A stretch of 64,000 bases of DNA from Gossypium raimondii. Lineage: Eukaryota > Streptophyta > Magnoliopsida > Malvales > Malvaceae. Each line of letters begins with the position of its first letter. Position 1 is the stretch's first letter. The notes beneath the pieces are model-generated. The model was not told the DNA's origin, searched no databases, and saw nothing but the letters and a program-made list of their open reading frames with translations. The position numbers were made by a program, and so were the translations under genes. Below, piece by piece: positions 11,751 through 23,616 of this stretch. The stretch spans positions 22,754,001 through 22,818,000 of the forward strand of contig NC_068569.1 of the NCBI RefSeq assembly GCF_025698545.1. Direction: 5' to 3'.

Positions 11751-12877
11751 GCTGGGTGAGCGTTCGAGTTGACGAATCATATTCTATCATCCTAATTTGA
11801 TTTGAAATTTTCTCGAATCGAGTCGAGTGAGATGGAATTCGAATCAAATATATTTGTTCAAGTTAAATTTTAAAAAATAATCTTGAGTCCTTGTAACTAC
11901 TGTTACCCACCGTAATAAAATTTGTCCACCGTAATCAAATTTTTTATTAACTTTCATCACCTCATATACAATTCATTTATTAATCTTTTATATGCGGATT
12001 AGCTTCTTTGCTTGCTTAATTGTTTCAATTATCTCCAGATTCTTGTCACTATGTATTTTGAAATTAAAAATATATTAAATGTAAAATGTGATTTTTAATA
12101 AAATTTATTTTAAAGATAAAATGTGAAATTGATACCAATATAAAATTTTAACACAAATATTTTATGGCATCATTAATAATTCAATTTTAATATAAATATT
12201 CAATATGACTAAACAATTCAATAATATAAAATGTGAAAATTAATTTAATAATATAAATAGTAGATATAAATAAAACTATTACTATTTATGTTTAGGGATT
12301 TTTTTGGATAATTTTGATTTTTTATTTGGGAGTAAAGGGTGAGAAGTAAAAGTTTAGGGGAAAAATAAAAAGTTTTGGAGAGTAAAAGTTTGAGGTAAAG
12401 TAAATAGGGGGAGTAAGCTTTTGGAGGGAAAATATTTTAAAAAAAATTGGGAGGGGGATGGGAAGAGAGTAAAAGTTTTAGGGGGAAAGTGAGAAATAGT
12501 AAAATTTTGGGGGAAAATAAAAAGTTGAGAGGGTTTTTGGGAGTAAAATTTTGAGAAAAAGCAAATGGGAGAGTAAAATTTTGGTGGGAAATGGATTTTG
12601 GGTAGATGGGGGGTTGGGATAAGAGGGGAGTAAAAGTTTTGGGAGGAAAGTGAGAAGGAGTAAAAGTTTTGAGGGAAAAGTAAAAAGGTTTAAGAGTTTG
12701 GAGTAAAAATGTAAATATTATAGTTTGATATTCGAGTTATTCGAATTCGAAAACTCAACTCGCTTTGAACTCGGAATTCGAAAAAAATTTAAGTTAACTC
12801 GAATAACTCGATTTGTTTAGCTAAAAATTCAAAAAAAATTTTAATTTTTCGATTCGAATCGAGTTTTGCTCACCCCT
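11751..12877. mobile_element. hAT-like non-autonomous element with G-rich internal repeat
   Basis: The left end (CT)GGGTGAGCGTTCGAG and right end CGAGTTTTGCTCACCCCT are inverted. Both are followed inward by TCGAATCGAGT-type words. The same ends occur on the 703-bp element at 40709-41411, which has an 8-bp target duplication typical of hAT. The interior at about 12335-12710 is a purine-rich, degenerate minisatellite of 'GAGTAAAAGTTTTGGGG' units. The flanking duplication is degenerate here, so boundaries are uncertain by a few bases. No transposase is encoded. Confidence 0.55.
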
Positions 12878-15628
12878 AATTATTAGGTTATCCTCACTTT
12901 TAAGATGTTTCGAAGTGCTTAACTTGATGGATCAAATATATGGAGGTAATTATAAATTTCTTTTTAACATTATTCTGTAATATTGAGTGCTCCCTTGTAT
13001 TAAAAACATTGTGAGCTTTTCTTCATTATTTACCGTTAGCAACAAACCCCTTCACCATTCCTTTTTAACTATTAATGCCAATGTAACTGAAAATTAATCC
13101 CATTACTCCTTATTGTCATCTTTGTAACTCTCATTCTTGTAACACTACAAATAGCAGGTGAAGGGACTTTTTGGTATTTGAAATCACTTTCTAAAATCCT
13201 CTCAACTTGTTCCTTTGTCGAGCCTGATTGTTAATCACATTTCCCTTCCACCACCCGTCGTTGCGCATAATGTTACCAAATATGTTCCACTCTTTCTCTC
13301 AACCTTCGTTCGGTACATTTTACTCAGTTGTTTATAACATTTTTTCTCCCCACAGAAAACCTCTCTACGTAGACATATTTTTATGATACAGTATTCAGTA
13401 AACCTGATATACATGTTTTTGTGTTAGATTGAAGCTGCCTTTGTAAAAAGAAAACACAAATTATAGCATTTGGGGGCCCTTGGCAGTGCACATACTGACA
13501 GCTTTAACCCATCTCTTTCCCATACCTTTGGATTCGATTTTCACTTTGTAAATGATTAAATACGAATAAAAACATAATGATAAACATAACTTTATCACCC
13601 TCTTTGCTTTGGAGTGAAATATCATATTCAAAATCATAATCAGAAAACAAAAGTATCAATGTATAACATATTTTAAAATTTTGTTTAAGGATTAATGAAG
13701 CTAATCCCAAACATGACAAAGAAAGGAGAAGTCAAGGATAGCAAACGTTGAAAAAAGAACATAATATAATCAGTCCATATTTTAGGAGATTTGGTTGTTG
13801 GGACACCAAATATTTCTAGATTAAAAACATTTTCCTTCTGGGTAATCTCTAATGTAACAAACAAGACAATGATTGCATCATCCATTCGACACTGCTATAA
13901 AGGAAATTAGCAATAACTAGGTCTAACTCTTCAAAGGTGTTACAGTACAACAATCAATGCATGATGAACCAGCTAGTATATTAAAAAACAGTAACAACAA
14001 TAATAGAAGAAGATAAAAAGAAACACAAATAATTAATGAGTAGCTCTAGGTGGAGCACAAAGTGGTCCACTCTTTACTTACTGTTATATTTCTAAAAGTG
14101 TAGATGGCAGAACAGAAGCCAAGCTTGTCCAATTCACATTAATGTCTTAAAGGGGAAATGGCAAAACATCATTGATTACTGCAACCATTCTGGTTGTTGT
14201 TTTGTAACGTGGAAGTTGTACACCCTACCGGGGTTTTGTCATGCAAAGGTCAGACTCTGCAAATTCCTTACGCTTAAGCACCTTAAAGCTCAATGTTCAT
14301 TTGGGTTGGCTCACCATTCACATGCTTCCCCCCTCTCTTCCCCCTTAAATTTGTCTCCATTCCCCACTACAAACTTTGATTTCCTCAAAAACTATTTGGT
14401 TTATATCAGCTTTCTAATAGTTTTCTTACGTCCTTGGCCAACAATGGATAAGTTCAACACTTAACTGAAATACCAGATTCTTACTCAAACCTCTTCTTTT
14501 CAACAACAGGTTAAAATTATTGCCCTACTTATCCAAAATATAAACTTTTTCATTTAAAAACACACAAATGATTAAAATACACTATTAAAATCGATTGAAT
14601 CTTAGTTCAATTGACATTAGTATTGTTGTCAATATAAGAGAACGTGAGTTTGAGTGCGTTAAAGTATATTATCCTCTTATTTAAGGGTTGGGGAGGGGTT
14701 ATGAATAGTTTTAAGCATTGTATAAAAAAAGAAAGATTAGAAATTGTAATGTTACACTCATATAAAATGGATTATCTTTATGCTCATAGTTATGTTTTTG
14801 AGATGTACTCCGATAGTTGAAATACTAAGGTTAAAAAGACATCCGATAGGAATTGATATCCTATATTAATTTTACAGCTTGACTATGTGAAAGATTGTTT
14901 CACATTTTGATATTGGGCTTTCTTACACAATTGTCCCACGGATCTGGTTGCATTCATTAGGCTCAAAATTTGTCATTAGTCCCTATACTTTAGTTAAGTT
15001 TGAGATTTAGTCCCTATGCTTTTTAGATTTCAAAATTTTGGTCCACCTGTTAATATTGTTAAGATTATTTTGTTAAATTTAAGTTTATTACAACGTCATT
15101 TCTTCGGTTACATTACTACTAAGTGGGTATTTTTTTATTCCAAAATGTCACACTAACAATTTTTTAAAAATATTAACAATCGAACTTAAATTTTAAAATC
15201 TAGAAAATAGGTAAACTAAATTGCAAAATTATCAAAATATAAAACCTATCATCTTACTTTTTCGATTTTAAAATATTATTCTTATCATTGACTCCGTTAA
15301 TATTTTGTGTCAAATTTTCTATCGAACAACTTATTCCACGCCATATATTCCAAAAACATTAACATCTTCAACGAAAGATTTAATATTTAATGTTTTAATG
15401 TATAAGGACTAAATTTCAAAGTTTGCTAAAGTACAGGTACTAATGGCGTATCTTGATCCCATTGTCTGAAAGCACAACATCTTTAACTAATTCTTTAGTC
15501 AATTTTGTTGAATACACTTTTTTCAGGGGGGGGGGGGGGAGATGGGTTTCCCAAGACGAAGAAAGTGAGTGAAGAACAAGTACTGATAAGTTGATAACGA
15601 TATAATGCTCCACTATATCTGGTTCCGG
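12878..15628. other. Intergenic DNA, no supportable gene
   Basis: 13.0-14.5 kb looks less repetitive than its surroundings and contains C-rich words, but I see no domain or splice structure. 14580-14735 is a dispersed repeat (AATATAAGAG...GTGAGTTTGAG) that recurs at 18580-18735. 14965-15440 is the 'TTAGTCCCTATACTTTAG' type of dispersed repeat. A run of 14 G lies at 15526-15539. Confidence 0.4.
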
Positions 15629-16749
15629 GTTTTTTACTCAAATAATACAAAAAAAGTAAAAAAAATATTAAAATAGTACAACCATTTTATTATGTACCAA
15701 AATAGTATAAACATTAGTAGAGGGACTGACACAGGCAGCACTAATGGTGCCAGTGGCAGAGGCGGCACTCCCCTTTATTCGTATTTTTTATTTTTAAATT
15801 TTTTATAAAAATAGTATTAAAAATAAAATATCAAAAAAATATGTTTATGAAAAAATAAAATACGAAAAGAAATAAAAAACGAAAATAGTATATTTACTGA
15901 AATTAATAAAATCCCAAAAAAAAAGAAAAATAACAAATGGCTAAAATAAGGGTTTTTCACTAAATTTATATAAAAAACACACTAAAATAATACATTTCAA
16001 ACATTATGTACTAAATAATATAAAATAATAAAATACGAAAATAGTATAATTTTTAAAATAATAAAATCCGAAAATAAAAAAATAAGAACAAATGGCCAAA
16101 ATAAGGGTTTTTACTAAATTTATATAAAAAAATACTAAATTAATACATTTCAAACTTTATGTAATAAAATAATATAAAATAATAAAATACTGAAAATAGC
16201 ATATTTTTGAAAGTAATAAAATCAAAAATAAGAAATGTATTAATTTAGTGTATTAATTTTTATATTATTTTATATAGTCAAGACCTCCTTTGTTCGTATT
16301 TTTCTTATTATAAAATAATATAAAAATTAATACACTAAATTAATACATTTCTTATTTTCGGATTTTTTTATTTTAAAAATATACTATTTTCGTATTTTAT
16401 TATTTTATATTATTTTAGTACATAATGTTTGAAATGTATTATTTTAGTGTGTTTTTATATAAAGTTAGTGAAAAACCCTTATTTTAGCCTTTTGTTAGTA
16501 TTTTTCTTTTTTTGGATTTTATTACTTTCACTAAATATACTATTTTTGTTTTTTTATTTCGTTTCGTATTTTATTTTTCATAAACATATTTTTCAGTATT
16601 TTATTTTTAATACTATTTTTATAAAAAATCTGAAAATAAAAAAATAAGAATAAAGGGAGGGTGCCGCTACACTATTGTTTGTACATAATAAAATGCTTGT
16701 ACTATTTTAATAATTTTTTAATTTTTTTATATTATTTGGATAAAAAACC
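15629..16749. repeat. Large AT-rich foldback element (inverted repeat about 1.1 kb)
   Basis: The left arm starts GGTTTTTTACTCAAATAATA and the right arm ends TATTATTTGGATAAAAAACC. Matching blocks run inward on both sides, including ATTTTATTATGTAC, ACAAACATATTTTTC-type words and TACATTTCAAACATTATGTA. The core is a nearly perfect palindrome with arms of about 50 bp (16224-16274 and 16309-16358) around a 34-base loop. The left arm carries an extra tandem copy of an AAATGGC(T/C)AAAATAAGGG unit, which makes the arms unequal. There is no coding sequence. A CTGGTT word occurs just outside both ends, but I cannot call a clean target duplication. Confidence 0.75.
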
Positions 16750-17377
16750 AACCTGGTTTTTCTACAATTCCCCCTTTGGATTCCTATTTCCATACGGTTC
16801 CTTCAACTTGAAACCACCCCTCGGGTCCTATGTTAATCCAACACTGATTAAGACACCCATTTTCTTATTTGACCACACAAACTCAACAATCTTCACTTGT
16901 GTGTTTTCCTTACTGTTAACTAAGCTTGTCCTTTTCCAACCAAGATTGTCTTTATGGCGGTTGGGTCGATATGAAGCAAAGATTTCATTTAAAAAAGTTG
17001 TTTAAATCTTATAGTAAATACAAAATTAGGCATTTCCTCCATCATTCAATATATCACAGAATTTACAGCAATGACTTAAAATTACTACATTTGCTTTTCT
17101 CTTTCTAGTGAAATTCATCGTCTCGAAGCCTAGACCTTCTTTTGCCCGGATTCCAACTCCTGTCTTCTCTGCCATCTCCATCAAGCATCACCGAGTCAGC
17201 ATTCTGCTCAGGTATTCGTACGTTGCCTCACCTCATTGTATCACCAATTTTAACCCATCACGAATAATTTTTGAAAAGAAATTATAACCCTGTACAATTA
17301 ATTCGGAACTGACTCAGAATAGCCTCCCCGGGTTAGAATCAAAGACCTTTCCTTTCTCTTTCCAAATGTTTCTTTGG
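16750..17377. other. Downstream flank of the SAUR gene
   Basis: No gene is seen here. It includes the presumed 3' untranslated region of the minus-strand SAUR gene just left of 17378. Confidence 0.5.
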
Positions 17378-17821
17378 TTAACAGATTGTTTTTCCATGAA
17401 GTAACGGTCGAGATTCTATCCACGTATCGAGCTTACTCCTGATCCCCGAGTGACACTTGTCTTTAAAGTCTTCGATGTTCAGGAACCTATCGGAGTGACC
17501 CGACTCTGAACGGGAAATAAACCGGATCACTTCTTCGAAAACGGACTCGTCGCAGGGGATCGTCAATGGGCCTTGCTTGCTAAACCCATACTCTTCCTCT
17601 GCTTCGGTAAGGAATTTCCTAAAGACTGGATGGTTCAGGTACGTCACCCGCACCACGAATCTCCTGCAACTCCTCCCCACGCAGACCGCCACGTGTCCCG
17701 CCGGCACATCAGACGGAATGCGGCTGGCCGACATGCGAGCCTTGTTCCTCCACCGCAGCAGCATTTGCCGGAGCCTCACAATGTAGCGGATTTTGCTGCA
17801 TTTTCCGAGTTCCGCCGACAT
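17378..17821 (-). CDS. SAUR family small auxin-up RNA protein, 147 aa
   Basis: Intronless and intact. SAUR proteins promote cell expansion, in characterised members by inhibiting PP2C.D phosphatases and so activating plasma-membrane H+-ATPases. The SAUR core starts VPAGHVAVCVG (residues 39-49), continues RRFVVR, YLNHPVF (61-67) and EEYGF, and closes GPLTIPC (84-90) and FEEVIRFI. A basic N-terminus (RLRQMLLRWRNKARMS) and a C-terminal tail after residue 110 place it with the longer SAUR52/53-like proteins. I chose the ATG at 17821 because the frame stays open for 59 further codons upstream, but the TATA box lies inside that extension and the family begins M-x(4)-GKCSKIR. The TATA placement suggests a 5' UTR of about 75 bases. 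No damage is seen. Confidence 0.93.
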   Translation of the reverse strand: MSAELGKCSKIRYIVRLRQMLLRWRNKARMSASRIPSDVPAGHVAVCVGRSCRRFVVRVTYLNHPVFRKFLTEAEEEYGFSKQGPLTIPCDESVFEEVIRFISRSESGHSDRFLNIEDFKDKCHSGIRSKLDTWIESRPLLHGKTIC

Positions 17822-17922
17822 CTTCCCCGGAAAATAACAATTCAAAGCAAAAAAAAAAAAAACAAGTCTTGTTTCAGAGTTGAAAGCTTTTGTGAGGAGA
17901 AAAATAGAGGTTTTGGAAGAGG

Positions 17923-17930
17923 ATTTTATA
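17923..17930 (-). promoter_or_regulatory. TATA box of the SAUR gene
   Basis: Minus-strand TATAAAAT, about 100 bases upstream of the chosen ATG. A CT/GA-rich stretch (17946-17957) lies just upstream of it. Confidence 0.6.
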
Positions 17931-18115
17931 AAAGGGGAAAGTACGCTCTCTCTCTGCTGTTGATGAAGCAAGTAAAAAGCCCAAATGTCTTTTAGCATTG
18001 GATAATACAGAAATTATCTCTAATTATTTTTTAATAAATCGAGTACCTTTTCTTTTCAAAAATAATAATTACAAGCATGAAATTGAAAAAATATATATTA
18101 ATAGCATCCCCTCGT

Positions 18116-18564
18116 AGAGGTGTTCATGGGCCGGGCGGCCCGGCCCGGCCCGACGGTCCGCCGAAATATGGGAGGTTTGGGTAAAAATATAGGCCGAAAT
18201 ATGGGCTTGGGCAAAAAATGAGGCCCGATTAAAAAATGGGCAGGCCTCGGCACCATTTTTGGCCGGGCCCGCCCGCCCGAATAATAAATTTTTTATTTTA
18301 TTTTATTTTTATTTTTAACTTTAAAATACTTTTTTAATTTTTTAATTTTAAAATTTTTTAAAATATTTTTTAATTTTTAAATTTTAAAATTTTTTAAAAT
18401 ACTTTTTAATTTTATTTTAATTTTTAAAATAAATTTTGGTATTTATTTAAAAACGGGCGGGCCGGCCCAGGCTTATGAATTTTTCCCGGGCGGGCATGGG
18501 CAAAATTCTAGGCCCATATTTCGGCCAGGCGAAATTTTTCAGGCCGCCCGCCATGAACACCTCT
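18116..18564. mobile_element. MITE with long GC-rich terminal inverted repeats, 10-bp target duplication
   Basis: 449 bp flanked by ATCCCCTCGT at 18106-18115 and 18565-18574. Terminal repeats are AGAGGTGTTCATGG and CCATGAACACCTCT. Inverted similarity continues inward for roughly 110 bases (CCGGGCGG, CCGAAATATGGGC, GGGCCGGCCC blocks), and the middle is almost pure A/T. A duplication of 9-11 bp suggests a Mutator-like source. No coding sequence. The SAUR promoter lies less than 200 bp away. Confidence 0.8.
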
Positions 18565-18574
18565 ATCCCCTCGT

Positions 18575-20090
18575 ATATAAGTTTAATTTTGATTGAGTTT
18601 TAACTCGATTTATATTAATATTATTGTTTGTATAAGAGCTCGTGAGTTTGAGCGTCCTAAAATGTGTTTATTTTCCTATTTACGAGTTAAGATAATATTA
18701 TGGGCAATTCTAAATATTGTATAAAAATGCTTCAGCATGTTTTAGCTTACATCTTTTTACACTATCAACAACACTGATGTCAAATATATAAAGACTCAAC
18801 CAACAATTCAATTTGTGATCTTAAAGTTTCTCAATTTCGAAAATTAAAGTTGATGTTTTATCGACATAAATAAAATATTTTTAGACACAATGCAAAGCAC
18901 GACATATTTAATGCTGAATATATTGGAGAGGTCCTTTTTATTAGGGATTTGATCAAGTTAATCCTTCGACTATCAAATGGATCGATTCAGTCCATGTACT
19001 ACTAAAAAAATCAAATAAGGAAAAACTGGAATAGAGTTAATATTTACTGTTCAATAGATTTAATTTTTGTCAGTTTTATAATTTTGTAAATGAATTTCCT
19101 TTGCTTAGAATTGAAAAAATAATTTGAAAAATTTTTATACAATAAATGTTAACTTTATTTCAATTTTTATTATTTGATTTTTTAATAGTACATAGATTAA
19201 TTTAATCCAACTTCTATAATATCTAACGACCTCTTAAGTACTTTAACCCATATTTAAATATAATTTAACGTCCATAAAAAAAGTTGCTAGGATTTATTTT
19301 TAAGAAAATATAAATGGATAAGAAATTGAAAATTAATGATGCAAATCAACATTTTGTATGAAAAGTTAATTGAGATAGAGAAGATAGATGTGATGTATCT
19401 TTAAAGAAAGATTTGCTTGGTTTTGATACATTGAACACTGAACACTGAAAATGGTATGTAGATTACAACTAGTAATTATATAAAAATTTGGTCAGTGGGA
19501 AACCTTTTATATTTTATTTTTTAATCAATGTGACCCGGAAAATATCTATATATTTTCATTTTGCTTTTTTTTTTCTTTTACATAAAAGGAGTAAAATTAT
19601 CAATTTTATTTCACATATAATTAATGTAGATATACAAACATAAATGTAGAGACGAGTGCTTGAAATTATGGTTAATGTTTCTATTATGAAGTCAAAAGTG
19701 CATAAAACGTGAAGATGAACATCGAGATTGGTTATACAGTTCAACCTCTGTTTACATCAACGGACTCTTGCCCAAAATAACAATCAACTATTTTTCTCAT
19801 GATATAATCAATTATTTAAGTTTTAATATCGACTAACTCTCACCAATTTAGCAACGTTACCGCTGTACAAAGAATAAATCAATCTCCAACTAAGCTTCCC
19901 TTCGAAAGTTTAGTTTTGCAATACAAGAGACTTTCTTGGCTGCTTACAAAAATAATGCATATATAAGATGTTTCTAACTTGAATAAATTTATGTTCTCTC
20001 GGAATATTTTTAACTTGGACAAAACTTAAGTTTACGTGCTATTTAAGTTTTGCTTACATGAAAGTTATAATATAATTACTTTTTTATTAA
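18575..20090. other. Non-coding spacer
   Basis: No gene. 18580-18735 is a second copy of the dispersed repeat at 14580-14735 (ATAAGAGCTCGTGAGTTTGAG-like). The remainder is AT-rich with no recognisable structure. Confidence 0.45.
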
Positions 20091-20406
20091 GTAAAGCTAA
20101 AAATCAGTATAAGATAATTTTAATGTAATTCCATAAGAGCCTCGATATAACCCAATGCCTTTAAATATGGAGAGTGATTCTACTTGATCCTCAAGTAACC
20201 ATTTTTCAAGTTGTCAACCTTAACTCAACTGGTATTCATGTTTATAAAGTAAAACTAAAAATCAACATAGGATAATTTTGATGTAATTCCATAAGAGCCT
20301 CAATATAATCCAATGCCTTTAAACATGGAAAATGACTCTACTTGATTATCAAGTAACCATTTTTCAAGTTTTCAACCTTAACTCAATTGATCTTCATGTT
20401 TTGCGT
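20091..20406. repeat. 158-bp tandem duplication (two copies)
   Basis: The unit at 20091-20248 begins GTAAAGCTAAAAATC and is repeated from 20249, with several substitutions. Shared words include ATGTAATTCCATAAGAGCCT and CAAGTAACCATTTTTCAAGT. Confidence 0.85.
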
Positions 20407-23400
20407 TCTAATTTGCTCAAATATCTTTAATGATGAATGCGTAATAATAATGTAATTGGTCACGTTTGTATATCTCATGAAGTGTATCTTTAAAAAAAAT
20501 TATTATTATTATTATTTTGAGAAATGTTAATCGATTTTTGTTGAAGAGAAGGTATACTCTCTTTCTTTCAGTAGTTATCGAAAATAAAATGTAGCCTAAC
20601 AAAAACGCATCGCCCCACATGCAAAAGGTGTAGTGAAATGAAGAAGATGCATTTGATTCTTAAAGGCATTTATATATTATATATCTGACCAATTGACATG
20701 CCCCATCTTTAATTTCCCAAACAAGTCCCTTCCCCTAACCCAACTTCTCTTCTAAATTTACTATCAAATATGAATGGATTTTAAATAAGGATTTGTCATC
20801 TCATATATAGGACTGAAATTGAAAAAAGTTATATTAAGTATTAGGATAAAAAAAAATCAAAATTTACTTTTTTTAGATGAAATAAATCTATATATATATT
20901 TGACCTAGAATATTGGATTACAATCTCTAGATAATTTTTTTTCTGTCGAGTTTTGTTTTAAAGATTGTCTAGACTTGATTTTGGATAGATGCAAATCGGT
21001 TCAAAGGTCGTTAAGATTTGGTCTTGAAACTTCAATCATGTTTTGATCCAATGTTCGTCTAGACTTGATTTTGAATTGATGCGAGTTGCTTTAAAAGTTA
21101 ACAAGTCTTAATGTTGAAACTGAGTTTGAAAAGATGCTCGCTTCAGAATTTGATTTGTTTTGGATTCAAAGTGCTTCGAAAATTGATCTTAAATTAATGA
21201 ATTCTAAGGTCATCTAGGCTTGATATTAAAAAAACAAGTTTCTTCCAAACTTGATATTGAATGGATGGTTGATTCATCCTTAAAAGAATTCTAGACTTGA
21301 TATTAATGAACATATTTGATCACTTTTTTTTTTCTTCAAAACTAATACGTTGTTGTTTAAAATTTTCGAGTTTTGATCCTAAACTCCTAAACTTGTGTTG
21401 AATGAATTAGAGGCGACTGTTTTTTTTTTTATAATTTCTAACCGTCAAGTAAAAAAGAATTTATGTATAAATAATATAATTTCTTTATAATATTAAAAAT
21501 AATTTTTATTTATCTATAATTAAATTGAATTACACTTTATGGATTGCAGTAGAATGGTTTTTATTTTGGAATGCAGTAGAATGGTGAAGATGGATGCATG
21601 ATGCATGTTATGGGAGGGAAGATGGATCCCCCCAAAAGTCATACTTAAAAAGTAAAGATCGTTTATTTTGTATTTTTGGAAAAGGTTTTAGAATTTTAAC
21701 CCAGATTTTGGGAATATTTATTATTTTATTTTCCCATTTTGTTAGCAAATGTTTTGAATCATCAGGAAATATACACACAATTTTAATTTGATAATGCACC
21801 ACGGGAGATGTAAAAAAAAACCGGGGCTCCTAAGTGGACATAAAGTGGCGGTATGTGTTGTCCCACGTCAGTGTCAGATGCTGACTTGGCACTGTCATTC
21901 AGAGAGCGGGACCCACACGCCCCCAAATCAGCCAATAAGAGATCACCATATTTTATGTGGCCGGGCAGAAGCGAAAAAGGGAAACGAGGGAGGGTACCTT
22001 TTTGGGGAAAAAGTAGGTGTCTAGGTTCGTAGCCGCTTAGTTGTACTGAAATTTGTCACGGGCCTCACGGGCCCCACCCCCCGTCACCATATAAATTATT
22101 AGAAGTAATGTCATCAGCTTCATCCATATGACACATGTTATGTTTATTTTTAGTCAAAATAGTTTTTTTTTTTAATTAGAAAGAGTACTTAACCGTATCG
22201 GATTTAAATTTTGTAATGCCAAAATTGAAATATTAACCACTTTGTTATACTTGCATTTAAACTGCTAATATAATGGGCATTCCTTCACAACCTTTTACTC
22301 TTTTTTAGATTGGTCAATTTTTATTTTTAGTCCCTATGTTATGTTTAAATTTGAAATTTGAAATTTAATATTTATATTTTAATTTTTGGACACATTAAAT
22401 TTTATTATGTCATTGGTTAATCTTAATGCTTCATTTTGATTAAAAAACTTACATGAACTTTTAATTGTTAACTCCATCAAAATTCTTTATTAAATTTAGG
22501 CCCTTTTCGATGTCCTTTTTTTGGTACATGGCTACCAAGTGAGGTTTTTTAAAGAACAAAAATCAAAATGTCACACCGGAGAATTTAGTAAAAAAATTTT
22601 AACGGTGTTAACAGCTATACCTGAATTTTTTTTTAAATTGAAGAGTAGAGAGACTAAATTTCAAAAAGTAATAATATAAGGATCCAATTTAAAATATACA
22701 AAGAGCTTAGGGACTTGAAGCATATTTTATCCTTCACATTTCTACTTTATAATTTGGCCCCAAAATAATTAACCCATACCTTTTTATTTTATAAATAAGC
22801 ATGTAATGTTTAAATTTTAAATATTTGAATCCATTTCTTGCAAAAATAAAGCCCATAAAGACGAGAATTCTGAGAATAAATACTAGATTTATGGTACACT
22901 TAAATAAATAATATATTTATTCACCCAATTTGTAGGCACTTTCATTTTGGATATTAAAATGAAATCCTTACAATTTCGTCACTCAATTTTTAGGGCACTT
23001 TCATTTTAGTCACCCAACTGTTAAATCTCTAACAATAGTTAACTATACACACCACATCATGTTTACACTTTCATTTTGATCATCCAACTTCCAAGTCACT
23101 TTTATTTTGGTCACCCAAAAAATATCATTTTTTAAGTATTGATTAGGGTAAACAAATATTAAGGATTAATGTGAAAAGCGGTAAAAACTAAAATAATACT
23201 TTAAAAATTGTTAATTTGTACTTGTTTACCCTATTGTTGAAAGTTCTAATTTTTTCTTAAATATTGAAAATTTAAATTTCAAAACATCAAATTCAATTAA
23301 ATAAATTATTAAAAAATTATCCCTTGATAATATCAGCTAATATGTTACTATAATATTGAAATTAATTAATTTAATCTCCTAGTAGATTTTAAATTTTTAT

Positions 23401-23448
23401 TTTATGTTTCTAAATTAAAATTAACTCAAATAACTCATCTTTCTTTTT
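20407..23448. other. Intergenic DNA with a GC-rich island
   Basis: No coding gene found. 20950-21300 repeats words like CTAGACTTGATTTTG at roughly 100-bp spacing. 21830-22090 is clearly richer in G/C than its surroundings and promoter-like (see its own entry). 22310-22740 is the dispersed 'TTTAGTCCCTATGTT' repeat. 22915-23040 ('CACTTTCATTTT...CACCCAA') has an inverted counterpart at 29695-29815. Confidence 0.45.
21830..22095. promoter_or_regulatory. Promoter-like GC-rich island (orphan)
   Basis: It holds CCACGTCAG (an ACGT-core, bZIP-type site), a CCAAT word in CAGCCAATAAG, GGGCCCCACC and a TATATAAATT in TATA position at about 22090. No gene start follows on either strand. It may be a displaced or dead promoter, or drive a non-coding transcript. 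Evidence is compositional only. Confidence 0.3.
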
Positions 23449-23564
23449 AGTCGAAAGAGAGAAAGATTCGTCTTTACATAGTGACTAGTCATCTTGTTCC
23501 TAAGCCAGTCGAAAGAAAGAAAGATTCGTCTTTACATAGTGGCTAGCCATCTTGTTCCTAAGCC
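23449..23564. repeat. 58-bp tandem duplication in a LINE tail
   Basis: AGTCGAAAGA...CTAAGCC at 23449-23506 is repeated at 23507-23564 with a few substitutions. On the minus strand each copy contains GGCTTAGGAACAAGATG. The first LINE-like copy (ATGLGTR end) continues into the fragment described in the next entry. Confidence 0.85.
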
Positions 23565-23616
23565 AGTAGCATATTCAAATGAAAGATGAACAACTTCTTG
23601 AGGAGGGCTATATAGC

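Noticed and set aside
17573..17995. Open frames of 140 and 69 codons opposite the SAUR gene
   Set aside because: They lie antisense to the conserved SAUR coding region and have no recognisable domain.
17822..17998. 59-codon N-terminal extension of the SAUR frame
   Set aside because: The TATA box lies inside it, the text is low-complexity (FFFF), and family members start at the inner Met.
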